Shown in pieces: positions 47,488-56,831 of a stretch of 64,000 nt of DNA. The notes beneath the pieces are model-generated. The model was given only the letters and a program-made list of their open reading frames with translations. It ran no database searches and had not been told where the DNA came from. The DNA is from Solibacillus isronensis. Its GTDB lineage: Bacteria; Bacillota; Bacilli; Bacillales_A; Planococcaceae. Every line of letters starts with the position of its first letter. The first letter of the stretch is position 1. The translations under genes were made by a program, and so were the position numbers. Location: positions 1,798,001-1,862,000 of the forward strand of contig NZ_FVZN01000014.1 in assembly GCF_900168685.1 (NCBI RefSeq), in the 5' to 3' direction.

Positions 47488-48426
47488 GTGAGTAATAATG
47501 CGCCAGTATATGGTGGGCAAGCGCTTTTAGAAGGTGTTATGTTCACTGGTCAAGATCATATGGTAACGGCAATCCGTCGAAATGACGATTCCATCGATTA
47601 TTTCCATGTAAAAAAAGAGAAAAAGCCTATGTTTCAAAAGCTGAAGAAAATTCCGTTTGTACGCGGGGTTGTCGCATTAATCGAATCGGCAGGCTTTGGT
47701 TCGCGTCATTTGCAATTTGCTTCTGACCGCTATGATGTTACACCAGGCGAAGAAGAGGAAAACAGTGGTGAAGAGCCATCGAAGTTAATGATGATTTTAG
47801 GAGTAGCCGTTATTGGTGTGCTTTCATTTTTATTCGGTAAGTTTGTCTTCACATTAGTGCCGATGTTTTTGGCAGAATTTTTAAAACCTTGGTTCCCAGG
47901 GAAAACGGTTCAGATTTTTATTGAAACCGGCTTTAAATTAGTTTTACTTCTTGGCTATTTGCAAATTATTTCGATGACGCCTTTGATTAAACGTGTATTC
48001 CAGTACCATGGTGCCGAGCATAAAGTAATTAACTGCTATGAAGCAGGTCTTGACTTAACGGTCGAAAATGTTCAAAAACAATCACGACTTCATTATCGTT
48101 GCGGTTCTAGCTTTATTTTATTTACCGTAATTGTAGGTATGTTTACATATTTCTTCGTACCTGTTGATCCGCTTTGGGTTCGTCTTGTTAGCCGTATTTT
48201 ATTAATCCCGGTTGTCATCGGTATTTCTTTTGAAGTATTACAGGCGACAAATGCCGTTCGTGAAATTCCGGTTTTACGCTTCCTTGGCTATCCTGGATTA
48301 TGGCTGCAACTATTAACAACAAAAGAGCCGAAAGACGAAATGGTGGAAGTAGCAATCGCATCCTTCAACAAGCTGCATGAAGTCGAGAAAAATCCGGCTG
48401 TTGCACAAACATTAGTACATGATTAA
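47488..48426 (+). CDS. yqhQ: YqhQ, DUF1385 membrane protein
   Basis: 312 residues. N-terminal YGGQALLEGVMF and central FQYHGAEHKVINCYE are the DUF1385 signatures; about four membrane segments between 98 and 245. It starts with a GTG at 47488 and a moderate ribosome binding site. Function unknown in general, conserved across Firmicutes next to yqhR/efp. Confidence 0.88.
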   Translation: MSNNAPVYGGQALLEGVMFTGQDHMVTAIRRNDDSIDYFHVKKEKKPMFQKLKKIPFVRGVVALIESAGFGSRHLQFASDRYDVTPGEEEENSGEEPSKLMMILGVAVIGVLSFLFGKFVFTLVPMFLAEFLKPWFPGKTVQIFIETGFKLVLLLGYLQIISMTPLIKRVFQYHGAEHKVINCYEAGLDLTVENVQKQSRLHYRCGSSFILFTVIVGMFTYFFVPVDPLWVRLVSRILLIPVVIGISFEVLQATNAVREIPVLRFLGYPGLWLQLLTTKEPKDEMVEVAIASFNKLHEVEKNPAVAQTLVHD

Positions 48427-48436
48427 TTAAAAACTC

Positions 48437-48483
48437 GGGGAGTTATGTAGAAAGATTTCACTTCTACGATAACTCCCCTTTTT
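48437..48483 (+). terminator. terminator of yqhQ
   Basis: GGGGAGTTAT-GTAGA with partner TCTAC-ATAACTCCCC (bulged G), followed by TTTTTTTG. Confidence 0.88.
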
Positions 48484-48592
48484 TTGATGTCAGCAATATA
48501 TTTAGAGTCTCGAAATATTTTCGTTGAGTTCCAATAGATGAAATGGCATAATAGAGTTAAAATTCAGTGAATTCATTATAAGGAGTTAACAA

Positions 48593-50308
48593 ATGAAAAC
48601 GATTTTCCAATTTATGAGGCGCTATAAATGGCCTGCAGCAATCGCCTTTTTCCTAATGCTAATGGAACTGGCGAGCGATTTAATCCAGCCGCTCTTCATG
48701 GCGAGGATGATTAATGAAGGACTGCTTGAAGAAAATTTACATAATGTCGCGTTTTGGGGTGGCTGTTTATTTGCTTTAGCCCTATTCTCTTTCATAAGCG
48801 GAGTACTTAACTCCTTCTTCTCTGCGCATGTCGCCCATAGTTTCGGTTTCGATCTGCGTAAAGCATTGTACAGCAAAATACAATCACTGACGATGGCGAC
48901 CTACCTGACATTCCCTACTTCCGGACTTATTACTCGTCTGACAAGCGATGTTACACAAACGATGAACATCGTCTTTATGATGCTGCGGATTGCGATGAAA
49001 GCACCGTTAATGACGGTTGGTTCGCTAATTATGGCGTTTGTTATTAATGCGAAGCTTGCGCTCATTTTATGTGTCAGCTTTCCGTTTCTGCTTATCTTCC
49101 TTGTATGGATGGTATCAGTCGGAATCAAGTTGTTCGCACAAGTACAGCAACGTCTTGATTTTGTGAACCGCCAGCTTCAGGAAGGATTGCAGGCTGTCCG
49201 ATTGATTAAAGCATATATGCGTGGTCAATATGAAGAGAGCCGCTTTTTATCCGTTGCAGAAAACTTGAAATTCGATACGATTAAAGCGACACGTGTCATG
49301 GAAATTGCATTGCCTGTTCTTCAGTTTGTTATGAATATTAGTTTGCTGATTGTCATTTGGGTTGGTGCAGATGCGATTCGTGACAATGATATTCTTGCCG
49401 GTGACTTGGCCGCTATTATTAACTATGCATTCCGTATGACGGCATCATTTTCTATTTTTTCATTTATCATTATCGCTTATGCCCGCGCCAAAGCGTCTGC
49501 TGAGCGTATCGAAGAGATTTTAAATGTCGAGGAAGGCATAGAGGAAGTGCAGAAAAATGAAGCTCCTGTCTTTGAAAACTTCTCGATTCGCTTTGACAAT
49601 GTCTCATTCCATTATCCAACAACGGAGCAGTATACGCTTCAAAACTTGTCATTTTCAATTGAAAGCGGCGAAAAAATAGCCATTATGGGGGCAACCGGCT
49701 CTGGAAAATCGACTATTTTACAATTGGTTGAACATTTTTACGAACCGAACAGTGGTGATATTTTTATTAATGATCAAAATATAAAAGATATCCCATTGCA
49801 GCAGTTACGCCGCTCGATTTCCTATGTTCCGCAGCAATCCCTTCTTTTTTCAGGTACGATTGCGGACAATTTACGCTGGGGACAAAATGATGCGACAATT
49901 GAGCAAATTATTGACGCAACGAAAAAAGCGCAAATTCATCACTCAATCGAGAGCTTTGATGAACAGTATGAGACGATGATTGGACAGCGCGGTATTAACT
50001 TATCCGGCGGTCAAAAACAGCGTCTAGCGATTGCCCGTGCCCTGTTAAAACCGGCATCATTACTGATTTTAGATGACAGTACTTCAGCGCTTGATGTGTC
50101 GACAGAGCAGAAGTTATGGGAGGCACTCGATCAGGAGGCCATCACAATGCTCGTTGTAACCCAAAAAATCCAAACAGCACAAACGGCCGATCGTATACTA
50201 CTTATTGATGAAGGCCGACTACATGGGTTTGGCACACATGAACAATTAATGGCAACGAACGATCTGTATGCGAAAATTGTTGCTTCACAGCAGGAGGTGC
50301 TTGCCTAA
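48593..50308 (+). CDS. ABC exporter half-transporter with a degenerate ATP site
   Basis: 571 residues: six-helix exporter domain (1-310) fused to an ATPase domain. Walker A GATGSGKST (about 366), signature LSGGQKQR, but Walker B reads LLILDDSTS (Asp instead of catalytic Glu). The switch His is replaced (VTQKIQT instead of AHR). That pattern marks the degenerate half of heterodimeric exporters. The stop overlaps the start of the next gene (TAATG). Together they resemble the YfiBC/BmrCD/LmrCD multidrug group. Substrate unknown. Confidence 0.92.
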   Translation: MKTIFQFMRRYKWPAAIAFFLMLMELASDLIQPLFMARMINEGLLEENLHNVAFWGGCLFALALFSFISGVLNSFFSAHVAHSFGFDLRKALYSKIQSLTMATYLTFPTSGLITRLTSDVTQTMNIVFMMLRIAMKAPLMTVGSLIMAFVINAKLALILCVSFPFLLIFLVWMVSVGIKLFAQVQQRLDFVNRQLQEGLQAVRLIKAYMRGQYEESRFLSVAENLKFDTIKATRVMEIALPVLQFVMNISLLIVIWVGADAIRDNDILAGDLAAIINYAFRMTASFSIFSFIIIAYARAKASAERIEEILNVEEGIEEVQKNEAPVFENFSIRFDNVSFHYPTTEQYTLQNLSFSIESGEKIAIMGATGSGKSTILQLVEHFYEPNSGDIFINDQNIKDIPLQQLRRSISYVPQQSLLFSGTIADNLRWGQNDATIEQIIDATKKAQIHHSIESFDEQYETMIGQRGINLSGGQKQRLAIARALLKPASLLILDDSTSALDVSTEQKLWEALDQEAITMLVVTQKIQTAQTADRILLIDEGRLHGFGTHEQLMATNDLYAKIVASQQEVLA

Positions 50309-52104
50309 TGAAGTTTTTCAACTATGAACCGATTATCACAAAAGAACAAATCAAAAACACAAGCGGCAAGAAGAAAAAAGGTGAACGTGCTCAAAACTGG
50401 ACGTATACATTGAAGCGTATTTTCGATTTTGTAGCCGAACAGAAAATGCTCCTGTTTATCGTTCTACTGCTTGTCGTGTTAAGTTCAGCGTTCGCGTTGA
50501 TCGGACCATTCATCATCGGACGGCTGATTGACCAGTTTATTGATGGCAGTTCACTTAGCCAGCTTTCATATTGGCTTTACGGGCTTGCGGTCGTATATTT
50601 ACTATACAGTTTGGCAAGCTATTTCCAGAACTATTGGATGGTCGGCATCGCCCAACAAACCGTATTTCGAATTCGCACACAGCTTTATGGTCATTTTTTC
50701 AAGCTCCCTCTCCGCTTTTTCGATAAACGAAAACACGGGGAATTAATGAGTCGTGCGACGAACGATATTGAAACAATCAGCTCGACGTTAAACAGTGCCT
50801 TTATCCAAGTTGTCTCAAGTATTTTGACATTAACAGGTACGGTAGCCGTTATGCTTTGGCTCAGTCCGTTATTGACACTGATTACAATGCTGATTGTCCC
50901 GCTTATGTTCTACGGGATGCGCTGGATTACAAAACGCACAAGCCTGCTATTTAAACAGCAGCAAGCAGCAATCGGTGAAATGAATGGATTAATCGAAGAA
51001 TCCATTACCGGTCAGCACGTCGTTAAAGCCTTTTCACAGGAAACGGAAATGCTGCGTCAATTTGAAGAGAAAAATTCTCGCATTCGCACAGTTGGTTTCT
51101 GGGCATTAACGTATTCAGGGTTCATTCCGAAAGTGATGAACACATTGAACAGTCTAAGCTTTGCGATTGTCGCATTGGCCGGTGGTTTATTTGCCTATTA
51201 CGGTCATATTTCAATCGGGACGATTATTATTTTCACGGAGTATGCACGTCAGTTTACCCGTCCGTTAAATGATTTGGCCAACCAGTTCAACACCGTTCTT
51301 TCAGCTTTGGCTGGAGCGGAACGCGTTTTCTTGATCATGGATGAAAACGAAGATGAAATTGACGGGGAAAATGTAGAACTGCTAGGCAATGTACGTTTCC
51401 AAAATGTTACGTTCCAATATGACGCACAAGCTTCCTCCCCTACCCTTTCAAATGTGTCCTTTGAGGTGAAATCCGGGCAGTCGGTTGCACTGATCGGTCA
51501 AACTGGTGCCGGGAAAACCACGATCATGCAGCTGTTAACAGGACTTTATGAAAAAACCGACGGAAAAATTGTATTTGACGATATGGAAATAGAAGAAATT
51601 TCGAAAGCGAGCTTGCGCAGTCAAATGGCATTCGTCCTACAGGATCCGTTCCTGTTTGAAATGTCGATTAAAGAAAATATCCGCTACGGAAAACTCGATG
51701 CAACAGATGAGGAAATTTATGAGGCAGCGAAAAAAGCGAATGCCCATACATTTATCAATAAGCTGCCGGAAAAATACGATACGATTTTAAGTGCTGACGG
51801 CAGCCAGATTTCTCAAGGACAAAAACAGCTGTTATCGATCGCCCGCGCCTTTGTAGCAGATCCGAAAATTTTATTATTGGATGAAGCGACAAGCAGTATC
51901 GACACTGTGACAGAGCTGCATATTCAGGAAGCACTCGAAAAGCTGATGGAGGACCGTACAAGTTTTATCATCGCCCACCGCCTGAATACAATTCGCAAAG
52001 TCGACTATGTCATCGTCTTAAATCAAGGGAAAATCATCGAACAAGGAAAACGCCAGGAACTGATCGAAACCCAAGGCGTATTTGGACAAATGCTTAACGT
52101 GTGA
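50308..52104 (+). CDS. ABC exporter half-transporter with the active ATP site
   Basis: 598 residues: N-terminal cytosolic extension (~35 basic residues), six membrane helices, ATPase domain with Walker A GQTGAGKTT (about 396), Walker B LLLDEATSS with the catalytic Glu, and IIAHRLNTI with the switch His. Its signature motif is unusual (ISQGQKQLLSIARA, Q for the second G), as in the partner-facing site of heterodimers. It pairs with the preceding protein; the two complement each other's missing residues. Confidence 0.92.
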   Translation: MKFFNYEPIITKEQIKNTSGKKKKGERAQNWTYTLKRIFDFVAEQKMLLFIVLLLVVLSSAFALIGPFIIGRLIDQFIDGSSLSQLSYWLYGLAVVYLLYSLASYFQNYWMVGIAQQTVFRIRTQLYGHFFKLPLRFFDKRKHGELMSRATNDIETISSTLNSAFIQVVSSILTLTGTVAVMLWLSPLLTLITMLIVPLMFYGMRWITKRTSLLFKQQQAAIGEMNGLIEESITGQHVVKAFSQETEMLRQFEEKNSRIRTVGFWALTYSGFIPKVMNTLNSLSFAIVALAGGLFAYYGHISIGTIIIFTEYARQFTRPLNDLANQFNTVLSALAGAERVFLIMDENEDEIDGENVELLGNVRFQNVTFQYDAQASSPTLSNVSFEVKSGQSVALIGQTGAGKTTIMQLLTGLYEKTDGKIVFDDMEIEEISKASLRSQMAFVLQDPFLFEMSIKENIRYGKLDATDEEIYEAAKKANAHTFINKLPEKYDTILSADGSQISQGQKQLLSIARAFVADPKILLLDEATSSIDTVTELHIQEALEKLMEDRTSFIIAHRLNTIRKVDYVIVLNQGKIIEQGKRQELIETQGVFGQMLNV

Positions 52105-52121
52105 TATTTATGTAACGAGAA

Positions 52122-52163
52122 AAAATCGCCCATTTTGCCTTATACAGCAAAATGGGCGATTTT
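52122..52163. terminator. bidirectional terminator between the ABC genes and the CPBP gene
   Basis: A perfect 17 bp stem (AAAATCGCCCATTTTGC and its complement at 52147-52163) with A- and T-runs, between convergent genes. Confidence 0.93.
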
Positions 52164-52178
52164 ATTTTTACATACCAG

Positions 52179-53051
52179 TTATACCGTTTCTATATCTATT
52201 TGCTCCTCCAACTTCGGTGCCGGATTTTTTAACTGACGGAAATTTTTATAGTATTTGACGAGCAAAAAGATAATGACAGCCGTCAAAATGAAAAAGTACG
52301 CCACATTTAGTAACAATACTTGCCGGGCTGCTTCTGTTGTCGGTAAATCAATTTCTGTCGTTTGATTTGTATAAACAAACTGGATAAATGCCAGGAAATT
52401 ATTAAAACTATGTAATAGCATCGGTATTACGATATTTTTAGTTTTAAGGTAGGCATAACCAAGCACACAGCCTAATGCAAAGGCAAATACAACATTGATC
52501 GGGTTGAGGTGGATAATACCAAATATAATAGAAGAAATAATAATACTCTTTTGCGGACTCCATCTTAATGTGAAACGACGAAGCAAGATTCCTCTGAATA
52601 ACATTTCCTCATAAATCGGTGCAAGTATGCAAATATTAATAAAAAACAGGACGTATACGAGTAATGATGGCCGCACTTCTTCCAAATCCATCATCGGAAA
52701 GAATGAAAACAGTTCCCGTATATGCTCTTCGAAAACAAGATATATGATTGTTAATAAAATTGTTGTGAACACAACGGTGATCAATTGGAAGCATGCTGTA
52801 ATCGATAAATACTTTGCCCAGCGTCCTTTTGACATCGTATTATGAATCGGCTGTTCATTATATGTGAAATTCCATTTTTTTGTTTGATGCATCAAATACA
52901 TTAAACAGCTTACCGAAACAAAAAATGTAATCCACTCTTCACTGGCTGGAATATCGGTTACAAATAACAAGATAAAACTTGCTATGAATATACCAATCGC
53001 AAACAGTATAAAATAGCGCAGCTTGAAATTCTTCAAATCAATATAATCCAT
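52179..53051 (-). CDS. CPBP-family intramembrane metalloprotease
   Basis: 290 residues with about eight membrane segments. ABI/CPBP motifs: EEMLFRGIL (motif 1, catalytic Glu pair and Arg), FGIIHLNP (motif 2) and HSFNN (motif 3). The family includes CAAX prenyl proteases and bacteriocin-immunity proteins; substrate unknown. AGGGGGTG precedes the ATG. Divergent from the two-component operon. Confidence 0.88.
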   Translation of the reverse strand: MDYIDLKNFKLRYFILFAIGIFIASFILLFVTDIPASEEWITFFVSVSCLMYLMHQTKKWNFTYNEQPIHNTMSKGRWAKYLSITACFQLITVVFTTILLTIIYLVFEEHIRELFSFFPMMDLEEVRPSLLVYVLFFINICILAPIYEEMLFRGILLRRFTLRWSPQKSIIISSIIFGIIHLNPINVVFAFALGCVLGYAYLKTKNIVIPMLLHSFNNFLAFIQFVYTNQTTEIDLPTTEAARQVLLLNVAYFFILTAVIIFLLVKYYKNFRQLKNPAPKLEEQIDIETV

Positions 53052-53213
53052 TATTTTACACCCCCTGTAAATAGAGTAACATGAAATGGAAGTTTTATCC
53101 CAAGCATCGCTACCCCTTTTCGATCATTTTTCAACGATTAACATTTCTCCATTGCCAATATCGCCTCTTTTACAATACGATGGATACAAAATAGATAGAA
53201 GTAGGTGTTTTGC

Positions 53214-53918
53214 ATGTCTAAAATTTTAATTGTGGAAGATGAACAGCAGATTGCGCGTGTATTACAGCTGGAACTCGGATTTGAAGGCTATGAAACAGCT
53301 ATCGCTCATACTGGTACGGACGGTTTGCTGAAATTTCATGAAGACGAATATGACTTAGTATTGCTTGATGTGATGCTGCCAGAGCTGAACGGTTTGGAAG
53401 TACTGAAACGAATTCGCAAACATAACGAAACCGTTCCGGTCCTTTTATTGACTGCTAAAAGTAATATAGAAGATAAAGTGACAGGGCTTGATTACGGGGC
53501 AAATGACTATATAACAAAACCGTTTGAATTCGATGAGCTGCTTGCACGAATTCGTGTGGCATTGCGATTTTCACACAATTCTGCTCCCGTGCCAACACCA
53601 TCGACAGTCCATACATTTCAGGATTTATCATTAAATGTGCAAACCCGTGAAGTCACAAGACAAGAACAGCAAATCGATTTGACTCCACGTGAGTTTGACT
53701 TGCTGCTGCATTTTATGAAGCACGCTAAACTTGTGCAGTCACGTGAGCAGTTACTGAATGCCGTTTGGGGATTTGACTATTACGGGGATACAAATGTAGT
53801 TGACGTATATGTACGTTATTTGCGTCAAAAACTAGAGGTAAATCTGAATTTACCGTCACTACTACATACAGTTCGCGGTGTCGGCTATGTATTAAAGGAA
53901 GCAACAAATGAGACTTAA
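53214..53918 (+). CDS. OmpR-family response regulator (ArlR-like)
   Basis: 234 residues from the ATG at 53214 (AGTAGGTG upstream). Receiver domain with acidic pair VEDEQQ, phosphoacceptor in LVLLDVMLPELNG (Asp52), Thr in LLLTAK and Lys in ITKPFEFDEL. The C-terminal winged helix has LTPREFDLLLHFM and VVDVYVRYLRQKL. The histidine kinase gene overlaps its end by 11 bases. Confidence 0.94.
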   Translation: MSKILIVEDEQQIARVLQLELGFEGYETAIAHTGTDGLLKFHEDEYDLVLLDVMLPELNGLEVLKRIRKHNETVPVLLLTAKSNIEDKVTGLDYGANDYITKPFEFDELLARIRVALRFSHNSAPVPTPSTVHTFQDLSLNVQTREVTRQEQQIDLTPREFDLLLHFMKHAKLVQSREQLLNAVWGFDYYGDTNVVDVYVRYLRQKLEVNLNLPSLLHTVRGVGYVLKEATNET

Positions 53919-55260
53919 TACGAAAGTAAATCTGTTTTCCATGTTATTGACTTCGGTTATATTAATCGGCAGTTTTACAGGTATTTATTATTTGTATAAA
54001 GAGTTTGCCTTTTCAACAGAGGCGGAACAATTACAGGCCCGGGCAAATGAATTAACGACTGCCATTAGCGCACTGGAAACTACAGATGGAATCGATTCGA
54101 TTTTCGGCGCGTATCTCCCGACTGACGGAGCGATCTTCGTTTACGACAGTGCAGGTAATCTAATAAAGAGACTTCAAAAAACATCCGAAAAAATTGATTA
54201 TAAACTTGATCCGTCACAGCATTACACTGAAAAAACAATACGTGATATCCCACATATCGCGCTAGCTACACCAATTATTTTGCCGAATGATGAAATTGCC
54301 GAGGCAAAGCTGATCCAGCCCTTGCCGACAATTACTGAAAATATGAACAGGCTATTAATAATATTAGTGCTGATGACACTTGTTGCGCTTATTCCGATTT
54401 ATTTGGCGAGCCAGCTGTTTGTTCGACTGATCGTAAAACCCGTTCAGCAGCTGACAACGACGATGGAAAAAAATATTCAGCAGTCCAGCTATGAGCAAAT
54501 CCCGGTTCGTAAGCAATCAAACGATGAAATTGCGCAAATGGCAACGACGTACAACCATCTAATGGCACAGTTGGAAGATGCCCATGACAAACAGCAGCAA
54601 TTTGTCGGCAATGCCTCACATGAACTGAAAACACCGTTAACGGTCATCGAAAGCTATACAAAGCTGTTAAAACGCCGCGGTACACAAGACGCGAAAATTA
54701 CGGAAGAAGCATTGGAAGCAATTTTAAAAGAAACAACCAACATGAAGGCAATGATTGAACAAATGCTCGCACTGGCAAAGACGAATGAAATGACGAAAAT
54801 CAATATGACGACATTTGCATTACAGCCTTTTATCGAGCAAATTGTGCAAAGCATAAAAGCCGCGTATCACCGTGAGATTGTCCTTAACATTCCGGATGTA
54901 GAAATTACAACGGATGAAGCAAAATTAAAACAGCTGCTCTTTATCTTCATCGATAATGCACGAAAATACAGTGACGATGTCATTAAGATCCACGCCTCTG
55001 TGAAAAATGATCTGCACATTTCCATTCAGGATTTTGGTATCGGAATTCCTGAAGAAGATCTCCCGAATTTGTTCCACCGCTTTTATCGGGTTGATAAAGA
55101 CCGTAACCGGAAAACTGGTGGCACCGGCATTGGCCTATCGATTGCAAAGGAACTCGCCGATCGTTTAAATGCCGAAGTTTCCATCGACAGCGAACTAGGG
55201 AAAGGAACGACGATTTTACTCATTGTTCCACTTTCAGGAGGTGCACAGCATGAAAGCTAA
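53908..55260 (+). CDS. sensor histidine kinase (ArlS-like)
   Basis: 450 residues. Two membrane segments (about 9-31 and 150-172) enclose an extracytoplasmic sensor of ~120 residues. HAMP domain follows, then the H-box NASHELKTPLTVIESY (His about 237), N-box FIDNARKYSDD, and G-boxes DFGIGIP and GGTGIGLSIAK. It phosphorylates the preceding regulator. Overlaps both the regulator and the PepSY gene, so all three are coupled. Confidence 0.94.
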   Translation: MRLNTKVNLFSMLLTSVILIGSFTGIYYLYKEFAFSTEAEQLQARANELTTAISALETTDGIDSIFGAYLPTDGAIFVYDSAGNLIKRLQKTSEKIDYKLDPSQHYTEKTIRDIPHIALATPIILPNDEIAEAKLIQPLPTITENMNRLLIILVLMTLVALIPIYLASQLFVRLIVKPVQQLTTTMEKNIQQSSYEQIPVRKQSNDEIAQMATTYNHLMAQLEDAHDKQQQFVGNASHELKTPLTVIESYTKLLKRRGTQDAKITEEALEAILKETTNMKAMIEQMLALAKTNEMTKINMTTFALQPFIEQIVQSIKAAYHREIVLNIPDVEITTDEAKLKQLLFIFIDNARKYSDDVIKIHASVKNDLHISIQDFGIGIPEEDLPNLFHRFYRVDKDRNRKTGGTGIGLSIAKELADRLNAEVSIDSELGKGTTILLIVPLSGGAQHES

Positions 55261-55798
55261 ATGGATTATACTATGCATCGCCGTCATCCTAATCGGATTT
55301 TTCATTACACTGACAGTCAAGCAATTATCAACACCGCATGAATTGAACACGAATGAACTGGAATTGAAAATCAAAGATATTTATAATGCGGAAGTCCAGA
55401 CATTGGTCAAAGAAAAAGATCATTTTGTCGCTTCTTTCAATAAAGATGGTTCAATTTTTGAAGTGAATGTAAATGCCGTAACAGGTCAATTTTCCGATTT
55501 GAAGCTTATTTATAAAAATGAAAATAAGCAATCCGAGGAACAAGTTAATTCGGAAACATCAAAAGAAAATCAAGCCGCAGCAAATAAGCCAGCTGAGAAT
55601 GCTACAAAGCCGTTGCTTTCAAAAGAGCAAGCGGTAGATATCGCGTTAAAGGAAGTGCCTGGTGAAGTCGATTCCGTTGAGTTTGTAAAAAATGCAGAAG
55701 GCGGTATCTATTTTGTTGAGATCGATCAAGAAGATGATGTTACCGTTCAAGTACATGCCATTACAGGTGAGATTATCGTGATAAAATATGATGATTAG
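55250..55798 (+). CDS. membrane-anchored double PepSY protein
   Basis: 182 residues from the ATG at 55250 (AGGAGGTG upstream), overlapping the kinase gene by 11 bases. N-terminal anchor (about 5-24), a PepSY-like repeat (about 35-90; FEVNVNAVTGQFSDLKL), a Gln/Glu/Lys linker, and a second PepSY domain (LSKEQAVDIALKEVPGEVDSV...VHAITGEIIVI). PepSY domains outside the cell often inhibit peptidases or bind ligands. Its coupling to the kinase suggests a role as accessory sensor or output. Confidence 0.85.
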   Translation: MKAKWIILCIAVILIGFFITLTVKQLSTPHELNTNELELKIKDIYNAEVQTLVKEKDHFVASFNKDGSIFEVNVNAVTGQFSDLKLIYKNENKQSEEQVNSETSKENQAAANKPAENATKPLLSKEQAVDIALKEVPGEVDSVEFVKNAEGGIYFVEIDQEDDVTVQVHAITGEIIVIKYDD

Positions 55799-55888
55799 TT
55801 TTCTCATCAATTTCTAATAATTCTCTCAGACCGTTTTCATATTCGCTCGTTATACTAACATTACAAACAAGAAAAGGAGCGAGTGAAT

Positions 55889-56464
55889 ATGAATAAAAAA
55901 TTTTTAGCAATCCCGGCATTACTAGTAGCAATTGGTGGAGGAGCTGTATTTGCACAATCTAATTTATTTGCGCAAGCCGAAAACAACCCAAGTATTTCAG
56001 CAGGTGAAGCAAAGAAAATCGCGTTAAAACAATTAGACGGTGAAATTATCGGTTTTGAATATGATGGAGATGACCGCACACCACATTATGAAATCGACAT
56101 CGTGAAAGACAATGAAAAAATCGAAGTTGAAGTGAATGCTGGTACAGGTAAAGCTGTTGTAACGGAACGTGAAAAAATTCGTACAGTGAAAGCGGAAAAT
56201 ACAGTAAAAACAGATGAGACAGTAAAAGCAACAGATACAGCGAACAATTCTGCTGTCATTACTGAAAAGCAGGCAATTGAAATTGCTCAGGCGAAAGCAA
56301 AAGGAACAGTAACTGGCCTTGAATTGGATGAAGATGATAACCGTCTGATCTATGAAATCGAAATCCGTAACGGTAAAATGGAATACGATTTTGAAATCGA
56401 TGCAAAAACTGGAGACATTATTAAGTACGAAGAAGATCTAGACGATGACCGTTTTGATGATTAA
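55889..56464 (+). CDS. secreted double PepSY protein
   Basis: 191 residues from the ATG at 55889 (AAAGGAG upstream; a GTG two codons earlier is possible). Signal peptide (1-25), PepSY repeat 1 (about 33-90; SAGEAKKIALKQLDGEIIGFEY), a Lys/Thr/Glu linker, and PepSY repeat 2 (TEKQAIEIAQAKAKGTVTGLEL...FEIDAKTGDIIKY), with a very acidic C-terminus DLDDDRFDD. It lies 90 bases after the first PepSY gene, probably a target of the same system. Confidence 0.85.
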   Translation: MNKKFLAIPALLVAIGGGAVFAQSNLFAQAENNPSISAGEAKKIALKQLDGEIIGFEYDGDDRTPHYEIDIVKDNEKIEVEVNAGTGKAVVTEREKIRTVKAENTVKTDETVKATDTANNSAVITEKQAIEIAQAKAKGTVTGLELDEDDNRLIYEIEIRNGKMEYDFEIDAKTGDIIKYEEDLDDDRFDD

Positions 56465-56520
56465 TTGAATAACAAGCAATATAAGCAATTATTAAAAAAA
56501 ACGGCTAGGACATAACCCAA

Positions 56521-56558
56521 AAATGTTATTTTTCTCTCAGAGAAAAATAACATTTTTT
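56521..56558 (+). terminator. terminator of the PepSY gene
   Basis: A 15 bp stem (AAATGTTATTTTTCT and its complement at 56541-56555), loop CTCAG, then a T-run. Confidence 0.92.
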
Positions 56559-56573
56559 TGCTGAGCGTTAAAA

Positions 56574-56764
56574 ATTGATTTCCATTCCGGGACGCTTTCC
56601 GCGGGCGTGAGGCCAACAGGATGTTGGTCACAAAAGCGTTTCCACAGGACGTGGCGTTCTTAGCTTTTGTTCCTAGTCTCAGGCGTCACGCTATTCCCGC
56701 AGGAAGCTTTGCTTGTAGCGAAAGGCGTAGCCGGCAGCTACACTCGGCCTTCATTCCAATCAAT
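56574..56764. repeat. structured dispersed repeat, copy R3 (long form)
   Basis: 191 bp with terminal inverted repeat ATTGATT/AATCAAT; the outer pair is A-T where R1 and R2 have G-C. The helix GCGGG-CGTGA/TCACG-(CTATT)-CCCGC matches R2 with an A-T to G-C exchange. It has hairpin CCAAC-AGGAT-GTTGG (56613-56627) and CCAC-AGGAC-GTGG (56642-56654). The right arm holds an extra ~30 bp (about 56706-56750) compared with R2. It lies between convergent genes, behind the PepSY terminator. Confidence 0.86.
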
Positions 56765-56831
56765 TTTCTAAAATATCCGTTTCTAAATAATGTTTTTTCT
56801 ATCCATCGGTACTTTTACTCATCCATCTAAT

